Assembly: GCA_037576215.1 (NCBI GenBank)
Contig: JBANDB010000004.1
Coordinates: forward strand, 4,588,001 to 4,652,000
Length of the DNA stretch: 64,000 nucleotides
From: Armillaria gallica
Taxonomy: Eukaryota > Basidiomycota > Agaricomycetes > Agaricales > Physalacriaceae
Direction of reading: 5' to 3'
Both the position numbers and the translations under genes were made by a program. Position 1 is the stretch's first letter. The number at the start of each line of letters is the position of its first letter. Under the pieces are notes generated by a model. That model was not told where the DNA came from and made no database searches. It saw only the letters and a program-made list of their open reading frames with translations. Below are positions 43,246 to 53,856 of this stretch, one piece after another.

Positions 43246-46200
43246 ATTCATTCCCATTTTGAAATATCTGCATGGACATTGGGCATCGAAGTCTGCCCTT
43301 GAATACGTGGTGTAGGGACGAATGAAGTAACAGGGTTATGGGGAAGATAACATGGAAGTACTGGTGGTTGACCAAAGTGAAGAAAGAATGTATCAACGTA
43401 GTATTCAGACAACACCTTCTCTAGCTGCGACATCTCTAATTCAGTCCAAAGCCAACTTGATCGATTGTTCACTATGATTTCTGGCTTTGACCCTGCCCAC
43501 GTCTGCATCAATCGGCATAGGGAACATAGATAAGGTGCACGGTGATGAGCCTCCAGGCTCTGTATGCTCAGAATTCGCAGATTTTCCCTGCTAATTAATG
43601 CTATTATCCCTTCAATGGCCTTTCAGCAAACCAATGATTGCACACACAGTGATACCACTTTTATACTATGGCAACCACTCCTTACACGCTTTGTTATCCA
43701 TCCCATCTTGCCACGCATCATAATTTCCATACTTCATCATGGCAAGGCACCTTCGATCAACAATCATCCCAATATGGAATTGACACATCACTCAGAAGCA
43801 CCTAGTTGACGCGCTCATTGATCACTTAATGAAAATGACGTGATTGACGTGAGTACCCTCCCAGCTATGGCAATTGCAGCTATGGCAACTACAGACCGTG
43901 TTTACTAAGGCTGTTACTTCGCCAAGGCTTTAAGAAAATGTTATCCCACATGTACTCCTCAGCACGACGACTATCGCTCAAGTAATCCACAGCTAAACAG
44001 CACCTAATGATCTGTGCATCGCTCAGCAAGACCATATGGTTCGCATCCATATGCGGCAATGTCGACGAGTTGCTGTTACTTTAGAAGACCAAGGGCCATA
44101 TGTTACCTACGAATTTTACAAAGCCAAGGCTTTACAGCCTTACTAAGTCTCATGTATTTACTCTATTTATAAATTCGTACTTGTAGTATAAAAACTAGCT
44201 AGAGAACATAGTTCAAGGACAGTTCATCTCTAGTTGGCCCCAGACTACATCAATTATTGTCTCGCACTAGTCTATTGCCAGTAAACCACGTCTATTCACC
44301 GTTCTATGGCAATATACAGTTTACCCCAGCATATTCTTGATTGCACGTCGATTCTTGAGCTCACCAGAGTTATCCCATGGTTTTTAACTGTAAAGAGTCC
44401 TTCACTACATGCTCTTCGCTCTTAACACTATTGGTGCACACTCATACTGTGCCAATACGTGATCGCCGTGCTATACCTCGCCCACATTATCTTTTATAGG
44501 CTGTCATTGTTTCACTTTCACACCATTGGAGTTTTTACCATTTCACTTTTGCCATCATTATCATCGCCCACTTGGGTAGTCTCAGAGCAGACTTAGGATC
44601 AGTTCAGCAAGTTTTCGTATAGTATCAGTCCCTCAAGTGGACTTGAAGGTTAGTTTTGACATAGGATAGGATCGTTTCAGTACCAGACCAGTTTTGACAT
44701 CGACTCAGCACCCTCGCATCGTATAGGACCAGTATCATCGCCAGTTTTCATAGTTTCATGTTTTCTCTCACCAGTCCACCCTCAGCACCTCATTCCACAT
44801 TTATTTCACCACTTGCAGTCCCCATGCCGTTTTCTCATCGCCTTGCTCACCCATAGACTATTGCTGACTGTTTAGTCTATTCTCCATTGTTCACCCTGCT
44901 CCGATTACTGTAGAGCGATGTTTTCTAGTCTTGTCCCGCATTTTCACATATGGATTTGTGGTATTCACATCATACCCACTTCCGTTCCCTCTCACTTCGA
45001 GAGAACCCTACTGGCTTATAGCCTTAGCATCTAGTACTCAACTACCAAGCAGTACTACTTTGCAGACTTAAAGTTGCAGTGCATTCTTGCATATAGAGGA
45101 ATTGTTCTCCTGCATGGAGGTGCCCCGAACCACTCGCACACATGATCGCCTTGGTTGCCATGCTACTACGTTAATTACCCAATCTCATTCCAAGTTGGTG
45201 TTGCCGTTGCCACAGAAGTCTTAGGCCCATCAACGGTCAAACCAGTTTGGATGTGCAAGGCCCATATTTGCACTGCTGATGTCTGCTATGGAAATGGGAC
45301 CTGCAAAACAGCATAGCACAGCAGTTTCGCAAGCCGTGTCATGTTGAGGTGCAGAAACCTGCAAGCTCGAGGTGAAATTTGAGCTCAGAGATCTCCCATA
45401 TGATTTCTTGGTGATCAGTAATCATCAACTGATTGTACGGCTTTTCTCTCCAAAACACATGCTCCTTCTCTCCAGCTCCCACATCCATCTCAATCTCATT
45501 GCAACAACCCCTGAGAAATTCCTTCATTTTGTCACATCGTTTAGAAGCTTTGGTGTCATTGGACTCGTGTTGATTTGTTGTCCCAAGGTAGTCAAGTGAT
45601 ATGAGAGTCTTCCAGCTGTTCTGGTCCATTAGCACTGGCATGTAGAAGGGTGATGAAAGGTGAGCAATCATAGGAACACAAATATGGAGCCAGAATTTGA
45701 ACATGGAATGTATTTTCTGCAGATTTTCAGCTGTTGTGAGGCAAGCAGAAGGAGGCAATGCGTATCCATGAGGTTTTGCACCAACAGATCCAACACAATG
45801 TGCCTTATCAAAAACAAGGGTAGACAGAGCAGATCTCCAGATGGCGACAAGGGGTGGAAGGAATGAATGTGGAGGTGTCCGATCTACAAATGTTTTCGAA
45901 GAGGATGGTAGATTTTTATTCCGTGCTTGTTGATCATCTAGACTATGATTAGATGGAAATATATGATATCAAAACATATAAATGCACAGGGGGACATCTT
46001 TCGTGCTTTTCTTGATGACAAGGAAGCTGTCAGCACAGGCTCTGGAGGATTAACTGACGGAAGTGAACTGCCACCCTCAGTCCAAGTAAAGACATTAGGA
46101 AACCTGATGTTGCTACATGTGAACCAGTCAAATGCATAATATTTTTCAGCACTCAATCCATGGCCTTTGAAGATGGGCTGGAATTTAGCGTGGTGCTGGT

Positions 46201-47640
46201 CAAGAGATATGAAGAAGCGGGGCTCCTGAAACTGACCCAATTTGTCAATACGGATGACTGGAAGCTGATCAACAGGTTGAACAATCCAAATGGGGATACC
46301 TGCATGAAGAAAGGTCTGTGCGACATGAACATCACTGGTATATGCCCTGATAAGGTCAGGGTCTGCTTTATGCAATGTTAAGGCATCTGGAACTGCATCC
46401 ATGTGTGGTTTGTAGATAAGCATATAATCTACTAGTGCCTGCAGATAGAGTCACTTGCTGGGTCTCACATACACTCAGCTGTACTTTTTCGAGGGACATG
46501 GGAAGGTGCCGGAGGTGATCCAGAAAGTCATGTAGCAACAGCAAGTAGCCACACTTCAAATCTTCTGCCCCTTCAGAAAATGTCATGTTTTTTCCACATT
46601 GTATAGTCACGTTCACCTGATTTTAAAACTAAACAGATTTATGGTCCAGTAAGAATCCAGGACCTCTGCAGCCACCATCAGAATTGGCCTCGTAAAAGTC
46701 AGCATTGCCCGGAAGCCAGTACAATGGAGCATCGGAATGAGAATCAGATGAATTTAGGGGGATGAAACAAATGACAGGAAAATGGCAATACTGAGGGACA
46801 TATGGCTGCAGCCAGGACAAGGGATCATTATCCCCATACCAAAGATCAGAACAAAGATACATTATTCGGTTGTTTCCAAGTGGTGGCACCCATAATGTAC
46901 TGGCATTTGGTGTGGTGACAACAAATTAATCATATAAGCCACCTAATGCTCCATCAAAAGCAGTTATCTCTGCACAAGAGACCAAATAGCATTAGCTGAG
47001 AGTTTGATTATGGGCAAGAATTAAACTTACTCGCTTCAGGGTTCTTCCTATGGAGTAACAGCTCTGGATGGCATCTAAGATTTTTGATAGAAGTATCAAT
47101 CTGCATATTGCTAAACTAGATACTAAATAAAATGAAATTTACAAGCCGGAAGATACTTACAAATAATCTATGGAGGAAGTGTAAAATTAATCTCAGGCTG
47201 GCAAGGCTACCTCAGAACCAAAAGGCTGGAATATCAGCAGCTTTGGGATATATCCCAGGCATAATAATAAGCCACTGCATGTTCGAAGAGCAGACTGATA
47301 AAGACTATGTCAAATCCACCGATGCATGGTACAAGCGGAAGTGGTGACAGTATGTACAACTGCAGAAATTGTAGAAATAAGAGAAATGAGCTCACCAGAT
47401 ATATTTCAATACCTGTTTCCTTGATGAAGTGCAAGTATACAAATAGAAATGTGTGATGCGACAGTGACACATGTCAGTGAGTAAGTTTGTTTATCTGAGA
47501 GATCATGAACATGCCATTGGTAAACAAACAACATTGACTTCTCAATGTCACTATCATTGCTGATTACCCTTGGGACTGTACATATTGTTGTCCCTGCAGT
47601 TTGTACCATGCATCAACTGCTTATTCCTTTCTCATATCTA
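43246..47640 (-). pseudogene. Multi-exon gene carried inside the hAT, conserved-looking hypothetical
   Basis: Minus-strand coding blocks in order: about 46890-46630 (NNRIMYLCSDLWYGDNDPLS), 46620-46450 (EDLKCGYLLLLHDFLDHLRH), 46430-45990 (HKADPDLIRAYTSDVHVAQT; ITDVQP-like WIVQPVDQLPVIRIDKLG; FPNVFTWTEGG), 45870-45350 (a clean 170-codon frame with CVGSVGAKPHGYALPPSAC and GAGEKEHVFWREKPYNQL), then after an acceptor TTTTGCAG near 45305 ADISSANMGLAHPNWFDR, cut by the 1,690-bp repeat, and resuming at 43538 with APYLCSLCRLMQTWAGSK to a stop near 43246. Blocks further up (about 47600-47250) are less clear and hold stops. No family or function was recognised; it is not a transposase. It looks better preserved than the transposase. 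Confidence 0.6.
43543..45232 (+). repeat. 1,690-bp LTR-like repeat, copy B
   Basis: TGATGAGCC to GGCCCATCA, flanked by ACGG on both sides (43539-43542 and 45233-45236). It is the reverse-complement match of 8895-10584 over both ends and much of the interior. It has a TATA-like box, AGTATAAAAACTAG, near 44187-44200. No ORF. It interrupts an exon of the gene carried by the hAT. Confidence 0.78.
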
Positions 47641-48040
47641 CTGCTGCCACTTCTCTTCTCTCAGGCATCATGTTGATTTCTTCAAGTCCTTATATCCTGG
47701 ATACACTTCTTCTGCTGATCACATCATCAGTACTCTGTAAAATATCACCTCGTTTTTGATATTTTCCAGCAATGCCAGCCCATGCCTTAGGTTCATAAAT
47801 CAAATGTATTTGATGCCACCTTGTTTGTCATTTGAAGCAGTGTAGATGGTTGTTGGCCCTTCTTCCAGTGGGCACATCAGTGCGTGATACTTACTTGTTT
47901 GACAGACCCAAACTAACATTTTCTGCTAGTATTATATCAACATTAAAGGGATATTCTCCTTCAGGTATTATTTATGAATTTTTATTGAGCATGTATATAA
48001 GGTGTAGATACAGAATATTATCGTTATTCTCAGTTCACCA
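47641..48040. other. Spacer between the divergent hAT genes
   Basis: No gene. The minus-strand carried gene and the plus-strand transposase are head to head here, so this holds both promoters. A TATATAAG sequence at about 47993-48000 lies 41 bases before the transposase ATG. Confidence 0.4.
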
Positions 48041-51000
48041 ATGGCTACTTGTAGATGACGAGGTGCACAAAACACCACAGCCAATTCATCCAACACTGAC
48101 CCCCCTTCTCAGCCTACTCGATGGATGCGAAGCTCACATACAGAATCGTCTCTCAATCCAGCGTCCTCATTGGGTGCAGTGGATGTGCAACTCTCTGCTA
48201 ATCACAATCCTTCATCTGACTTGACTAGTGAACCTATGCCTGCATGTTCCAATGCTGAATCACATCCGATGCCTATTCCAGCACAGGCACTGATATCTAC
48301 AGCACCTGAGCAAAGAACAGCAATGGCACTTCCACTCAGCATGCAAACAATGTTTCGAATTCAAGGTAAATTCATATTATATTCCTCTCCCTCTCATCAT
48401 CCTAATCTGTGAGATCAGGGTATAATCATCATAGGCCTATGCCTGCAGCTCCTGATACTACTGTTCAATCAGAGTCACAGGGCCAACTACCCCTCCATTC
48501 ATCTGGACAATCTACCACTTGCCAATCTGTTCACTGTCGTTCTGAGGAACCATCACCAGCTCCAGTTCACAGGCATGCTCATTTTGAGGATGACTGGGAC
48601 AGCTCTGATAACAAATCACCACCTTCACCATCGCCTTTCGAGCGAGTACACAGCCATCCCGAAACACCTCAACAATCTCATCAAACATCTCAGACACCAT
48701 ATACTCCTACATCTTGCCATTCTTCTCTAGCCACGCATCAATTATCTAGGACTCTAGGGACACCCTGACAACATGCTCATGCTGCTGCTACTCAGAAGAA
48801 AATTTTTCATGCAGCTCAAGATATCTGGTCATTCTTTTTAAAGATGGGAGGCCACCATCACTGCGCATTTTGCACATAAGTACATAGATCCATACATTAG
48901 ACACAAGCTAATACATTCATCATAGTGCTGGAGACTTCAAAGATGACAAAAATCAACCAAAAAAATCTGACTTTGGCACTAAAACCAGCACTGATGTCCT
49001 ACAGCGCCACTTACTGGACTTTCACGTCACTACGTGGTTGACCAAGTGCAACTGTATAGGCATTGAAATTCACTCAAAATAGAAGGTGTATAAGGACACC
49101 ATCAACAAGTTCTGAATCAATCAGGGCAAAGAGCCATTGCCTTCAAATGGTCCTGGAAGCCGTCCATTTTCAAAAGAGGCATTTATTGATGCACTAATAA
49201 GTTGGATTGTCACCGATGATCAAGTACTTACTATTTCTATTTAGCTATAGCTTGTTTTTTGCTTACTAATGGATCTCTAGTCAATCAATGTTATCGAAAA
49301 TCCACATCTTCATGCGATATTCACAATGTTGCATGAGGGCCTTCAAGATTCTGACATACCTCATTGATCTTCATTGTGAGCTCACATCCTTGAAATGTGG
49401 GATGAATATATGAATCATTTGACATCTGAATTGAAGGTGAGCATTTAACATTTTCATTTGTTGTCCTGCTCTTTTGACTCACTTGAAATTCTCAGTCATC
49501 CATGGGTCTTGTTTCCTTCACCACAGATCTTTGGACTGATTTAAATATGCATCCCTTCATGGCAATAACCTGTCACTGGATCGAGAACAAGGTCATTGAG
49601 GGATGAGCTATGCTACATCTATGCTCAGATCTGATTGGCTTTCATCGTGTTCCTGGGCGTCATACAGGGGAGCACTTGGCTGAAGTATTTGTATATATTC
49701 TAGATTGCCTCCAACTTACATCCAGGATTGGCTGGATTACCTGCGATAACATGATGAATAATGATACCCTGATGGATCATTTAGAGCAGCTGATATCCAC
49801 TCGGTATCCAGATATGCCCTTTGAGCAGGTGAATAATCAGATTCGGTGAGCATTTTTGTTCTACATATGATATCTTATGTTTCTCAACAAGCATGGCCAG
49901 GTGTTTCCCTCATATTGTGAACCTTGCATGTCACGAAGTCAAACAAGTGATTGATGAAATATGCTACAACAGTTCAGGTCATAGGGGTGCCTTAGCTAAT
50001 GTGACTCAGGATCCTATCGCCACCCTGCGCACGCTGATTAAATCAGTAAGTCGATAGGCAATCTTTTAATAGCAAAGTATTAATGTATACTGTGTCTAGA
50101 TTCGTTCATCATCGCTTCACCATGAAGCCTTTGCTGAAAAGGTTACCCAAGCACAACTGGGTCCTCTTCAGTTGCTCCGTGATGTCGATGTCTGGTGGTC
50201 CTCTACAGACATCATGATTGAGAGAGCCATTTCTCTATGCTAGGTACAGTGCTTCTTCATATTATTTGTGTCTATCATTAAATGATGTGTACTGGTAGCC
50301 AATTCAATTATTTCTTCAACTTTGAGAGCAATGTGAACTTCAAAGGCATCAACTAAGTGATGATGAATGGACAGTTCTTTGCCATTTTCATGAAATATTA
50401 CGTGTAAGATCTATTTTACTTGTTTGCATGTTCACATTTCTGAGCCATGTATAATTACAAAGATTCCACATGCCTTCCAACAAAGGCTGTCAGTGGAAAA
50501 AACACCTACACTTTGTGATGCTCTTCCATCCTTCTCCGTGCTACTCTTGTGATGGTGTTTGCTGCAAAACAAGATACCCAAAATGAAAGAGATCATTCAG
50601 GCTAGTCTTGACAAGCTAGAAGACTATTTCCATAGAGTTATGTATGTTCCCCCACTTATATCTTTGCCATGAGTAAGTCACTATGTTTTTGTTATCATTC
50701 AATCTTGAATATCTCCCGCAGTCTTAAATCCAAAGATGAAGCTACATTGGTATGAATGGAATGATCCTGTGCAGCTTGAGTGGTTATTCATGCAAGAGAT
50801 AATCTTAACGCTGTTTGCACTGTTACCATGCTAATTGTCTATTATAGCTCCAGTGCTACTCAACCACACTGAGCACTGCATCAAACACTTCCCAAATGCA
50901 TGATTGGGCTGATGAAATTCTTGGGCTTGATCCACTCGATGTTCTGGCTGGAAACTCACTTCCAAATGCAATTGAACATGAATTTCATATGTACCTTCTT

Positions 51001-51429
51001 GATACTCAGACTCTATCAAGCACACTGTTATTTTAGCAGGTATGGATGCCATATACATGCTATTTCTCTACTCCTAATGCATTCATGCAGGAAAATTGTA
51101 CCCGCTATCCAACCATGTTTTTGATGGCAATTGATATTCTCCTGATCCAAGGATCATCTGTCCCATGTGAATGAGTCTTCTCCTCAGGAAAGCAGACAGT
51201 CACAGATTGCCGATCTCATATCACACCAGAACTCATGGAGGCACTTCAAATGCTAAAGTTTGGCTTGAAGCAAGATGTCTCAGTATTGAATTTCACATGT
51301 CACTATGATAAAGACGTGCAGACATCTGCTTTAGAAGGGCTCTTAGATGATGAAACAACAGTTCCTGTTGAAATTAACGAGTTTGTATGCTCTCTGGATG
51401 CCTTTAAGACCATTATTGATGTTGAATAG
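48041..51429 (+). pseudogene. hAT transposase, intron-containing and decayed
   Basis: Starts MATCR then TGA. A long Ser/Pro/Gln-rich N-terminus is followed by a BED-type zinc finger: DIWSFFLKMGGHHHCAFC (about 48820-48880) and DVLQRHLLDFH (about 48990-49025). The catalytic domain follows: SFTTDLWTDLNMHPFMAITC (about 49520-49570), HTGEHLAEVFVYILDCL and WITCDNMMNNDTLMDHL, then RCFPHIVNLACHEVKQV (about 49900), VDVWWSSTDIMIERA (about 50190), and the C-terminal dimerisation block VFSSGKQTVTDCRSHITPEL and LMEALQMLKF (about 51175-51260). Short introns separate the blocks. Stops in most exons, several of them TGA, show loss of function. Confidence 0.85.
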
Positions 51430-51594
51430 AAATTTTAATTTATATGATTTCCTAATTTAGAATATGCTGACGACTCGACACAAGTCAATGACTTGAAGCC
51501 GAGTCAAGCCAAAGTCAATCAATTGAGTCGACTCCAAAGCTGATCCAAAGCTGAGTTGCCTTGAGTTGAGCTGAGCTGAGCTGTGGCAACACTA

Positions 51595-51849
51595 CATTGT
51601 GGTCAGGGTTGCCATACATGGCCATATGGCTGGTTCAAATTGGGGAAGGACATAGTGCCTCAGGAAGGGTGCGTAGTCAAGGTTGTATTGGTTCTGGATG
51701 GGGACAAGTAGTCTCTAACATTGGAGTTGGTGTCAGATTTCCTTCCTAAAGGCAAGGAGAATTAATGCTGTAAAAAAGAAAATAAGTATGGCAGCTGGTA
51801 GGGCTGTCCCAATTGCAATAGTTTGGGTGGTGGTCAAGTCAGGGGTCAT
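51595..51849 (-). pseudogene. Element 4 ORF1 start (pre-gag membrane protein), cut by the hAT
   Basis: ATG at 51849. MTPDLTTTQTIAIGTALPAA is followed by a hydrophobic run (ILIFFFTALILLAF). It aligns with ORF1 of elements 2 and 3. The frame is broken by the hAT at 51594; the remainder should continue from 42537 towards gag but carries stops. The TGA of the upstream small ORF overlaps its ATG as ATGA. Confidence 0.65.
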
Positions 51850-51980
51850 CTGCAGGGTCGAGGGAACAGTCGAAGGTTTTCCTGATAGATCACGATAAGG
51901 CTTTCTATCAGAAGTTGGACAAGGTTGTTGAAGAGGAGAACATCTTCTTCAGTCGGAGTCAGAGGTGGGGTCAAGTTCAT
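51846..51980 (-). CDS. Element 4 44-aa ORF coupled to ORF1 by ATGA
   Basis: Starts at ATG 51980: MNLTPPLTPTEEDVLLFNNL, then a hydrophobic segment (VQLLIESLIVIYQ), ending RLFPRPCR. It corresponds to the Thr-rich frame of element 3 (STNLTTLRFAILNLITLFLL). The stop TGA and the ORF1 start share ATGA, a layout typical of termination-reinitiation. Its start overlaps the end of the 52-aa ORF upstream. It is open despite the decay elsewhere, but it is so short that this carries little weight. Confidence 0.45.
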   Translation of the reverse strand: MNLTPPLTPTEEDVLLFNNLVQLLIESLIVIYQENLRLFPRPCR

Positions 51981-52107
51981 GCGCTTGTCGCAGTCTGTCA
52001 TTGTATTTGATTTGCTCTGCCAACGTGGCTAGGGCAAAAATCCAAACTAGCAGGAACATGCCAGTTATTTCTATGGGGAATCCAGGGACTTCAGAGAGTG
52101 ATGTCAT
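51949..52107 (-). CDS. Element 4 52-aa membrane-type ORF
   Basis: ATG at 52107. MTSLSEVPGFPIEITG is followed by a strongly hydrophobic helix (MFLLVWIFALATLA) and then EQIKYNDRLRQAHELD. It is the first of three successive overlapping ORFs before gag in element 4. The frame is open further upstream without ATG. Element 3 has a different, basic ORF at this place, so this one is not conserved. Confidence 0.35.
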   Translation of the reverse strand: MTSLSEVPGFPIEITGMFLLVWIFALATLAEQIKYNDRLRQAHELDPTSDSD

Positions 52108-52337
52108 GGATGGTGAGAGAGGGTTCTGGTTGGATTTGGTGAGAAGGAATGTAATGATGTGGGAGTTCGGGTCGAGGCTTGTTCTCTTCTGTTTGGTATA
52201 TAACGCAACAGAGGACAATGAGCCTGAAAACTAGTGCTGCACTGAAGAACACAACAAGGATGACAATGGTGATGGTTCAGGGGTTTGTGTAGGAGAGGGT
52301 TTCCCTGACAGCTAGCATGCAAGGAAGGGTGTAGAAA

Positions 52338-52350
52338 AGCTTTGAACTAA
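52338..52350 (-). promoter_or_regulatory. Element 4 self-priming primer-binding site
   Basis: Minus strand reads TTAGTTCAAAGCT, pairing with AGCTTTGAGCTAA of its LTR. The one changed base (C to T) keeps pairing as a G-U wobble. Confidence 0.7.
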
Positions 52351-52351
52351 T

Positions 52352-52728
52352 TGTTAGGCCTGGACTCGGGAATAACAAACAAGGTGACCAAAGGCTGTCT
52401 CGTGTTCAGACAATCACCTGAGGTACTGTTGAGTTTGCTACAGCGCGGCAGTATAACATTTAGACTCTCAGTGAGTGACAAGAGTAAAGTCTGGTATGTA
52501 TAAACTTAGCTCAAAGCTGGAGATACTACAGTGAGAGCTATCCTACTTATATACTGAATGCAGTAACTAATAATAGATCTGTCAATCTGTCAAAGTCAGA
52601 TGGAAGTCTGTTTGTTTCTACATGTTGCAGCAGTTGTGCTGAAGTCATTTGGTTTAGCACTGGTAACTGCATGTATGCTGAGGTGCAAAGATGAGATAAG
52701 ATAAGATGAAAATGAGAAAATTGTAACA
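52352..52728 (-). repeat. Element 4 5' LTR
   Basis: 377 bp, TGTTAGGCC to TTGTAACA, with AGATAAGATAAG at about 52694-52705 and TATATAAG followed 35 bases later by AGCTTTGAGCTAA in element orientation. Flanked by AGAAG (52729-52733). Confidence 0.93.
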
Positions 52729-52733
52729 AGAAG

Positions 52734-53043
52734 TCCTCTTTAGGCAGGTGTAAAAGTCCTTTCTAGGCCACTGTAATTCCTCTTTAGGTTGGTGCAGATT
52801 TGAAGAAGTCCTCTCTAGGCCATTGTAATTCCTCTTTAGGTAGATGAAGTCATCAAAAGTCATTTCTACACTGCCATAAATTGTTTCTACATAGGTGAAA
52901 TATTGTTGTTATCGCTGTAAACCCTTTCTAGGTTGGCATTCCCATTCCGAAGTCCTTTTTAGGCACTGTATTTTTGCCTTTTCAGGCACATTACATCATA
53001 TATTCATTATCATTTGTTACATACCATTTCATTATCTCCAGTT
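52734..53043 (+). other. Element 5 leader with repeated TCCTCTTTAGG
   Basis: Untranslated leader of the copia element. The motif AAGTCCTCTTTAGG and variants recur about seven times (for example near 52731, 52756, 52776, 52806 and 52827). It may be part of the packaging region. No ORF. Confidence 0.5.
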
Positions 53044-53835
53044 ATGGAAGACCAGAGTAGCACCCATTTTGATCTCCTGAATGAGAATTACTTCACATGG
53101 AAGTACCGCATGGAAATGCATTTGATTCAGAAGGATTTGTGGGGAATAATTTCAGGTACAGAACCCTGCCCTGCCAGTGGAGTTTGGACGCAATTAATCT
53201 GGGACAAGCGTGTGAGGCTTGCCATGGCTGAAATCATTCTCCATGTGTCTGATTCCCAGTTACCACTAACTCAGAAGACCATGGACCCTGTCTGAATGTG
53301 GCAAATTCTGAAGGAATATTACAAATCCTCAAGATGGGCTAACCGTATGACCATTCTCCATAGATTTGTTTCTCTCAAGATGGAAGAGGGAGCACCTATA
53401 CAGGAGCACATCAATGATTTCAATAAATTGGATCAGTCTCTCAAGAACATTGGAATCACATTGACAGACATGCTCAGGATGGCTATATTACTAGCATCCC
53501 TACCTCCTACCTACAAGAACATTGTTACCGTTATTGAATCTTACGTTGAGGCCAATACTGACCCTAGTGATCTAATGTATAGTCCTGACTTCGATTATGT
53601 CACTCGCCAATTGCTCAATGAAGAGCGGCGCCAGAAGCTGAACTCACCAGAAAATGATGCGGCATTGGTAGTGCGATCATTCAAGGGCTGACATGCTGAT
53701 CTGGCAAAGATTACTTGCTATGGATGTGGACAGAAGGGCCACTACAGAAACAAGTGCCCAAATCTTGTCTCAGAGGGAGAATCTCCAACAAAGGCAAATG
53801 TTACATTTGAAGAAGATACAGATTATGCTTTTTAG
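53044..53835 (+). pseudogene. Element 5 copia-type gag
   Basis: From ATG 53044: MEDQSSTHFDLLNENYFTWK, the usual copia gag opening (LNxxNYxxWK), then DLWGIISGTEPCPASGVW, MWQILKEYYKSS, LHRFVSLKMEEGAPIQEHI and LASLPPTYKNIVTVIES. It ends with a zinc knuckle CYGCGQKGHYRNKC (about 53718-53759). TGA stops at 53293 and 53690 break it; the first looks like CGA to TGA. The natural stop is TAG at 53833-53835, 21 bases before the LTR, so no pol ever followed in this copy. Confidence 0.87.
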
Positions 53836-53841
53836 AAACTT

Positions 53842-53856
53842 GAAGTTGAGAAGGAG
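53842..53856 (+). promoter_or_regulatory. Element 5 polypurine tract
   Basis: GAAGTTGAGAAGGAG lies directly before the 3' LTR. Confidence 0.6.

Larger units (their letters stand above)
42546..51594 (+). mobile_element. hAT transposon (9,049 bp) with a carried gene
   Basis: Terminal inverted repeats TAGTGTTGCCACGGCTCAG (42546-42564) and, inverted at the right end, TAGTGTTGCCACAGCTCAG (51576-51594). 8-bp duplications CGTTATGG (42538-42545) and CATTGTGG (51595-51602) differ by two transitions. Subterminal GACTCGA and GAGTCAA motifs cluster at both ends, as expected for transposase binding. The right half encodes a hAT transposase on plus; the left half holds a multi-exon gene on minus, broken by the 1,690-bp repeat. 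It splits ORF1 of element 4. Confidence 0.88.
27179..52728 (-). mobile_element. Element 4: Ty3/gypsy chromovirus, split by element 3 and a hAT
   Basis: Minus-strand element inside element 5. LTRs of 377 bp lie at 27179-27555 and 52352-52728, with perfect duplication AGAAG (27174-27178 and 52729-52733). Its pieces are 27179-29585 (3' LTR, chromodomain, integrase), 37822-42545 (RNase H, RT, protease, linker, gag, end of ORF1) and 51595-52728 (start of ORF1, small ORFs, PBS, 5' LTR). Subtracting element 3 with AGCAG and the hAT with its 8-bp duplication leaves 8,252 bp, almost the 8,236 bp of element 3. The LTRs differ at about 18 of 377 sites. Numerous stops make it inactive. Confidence 0.94.
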
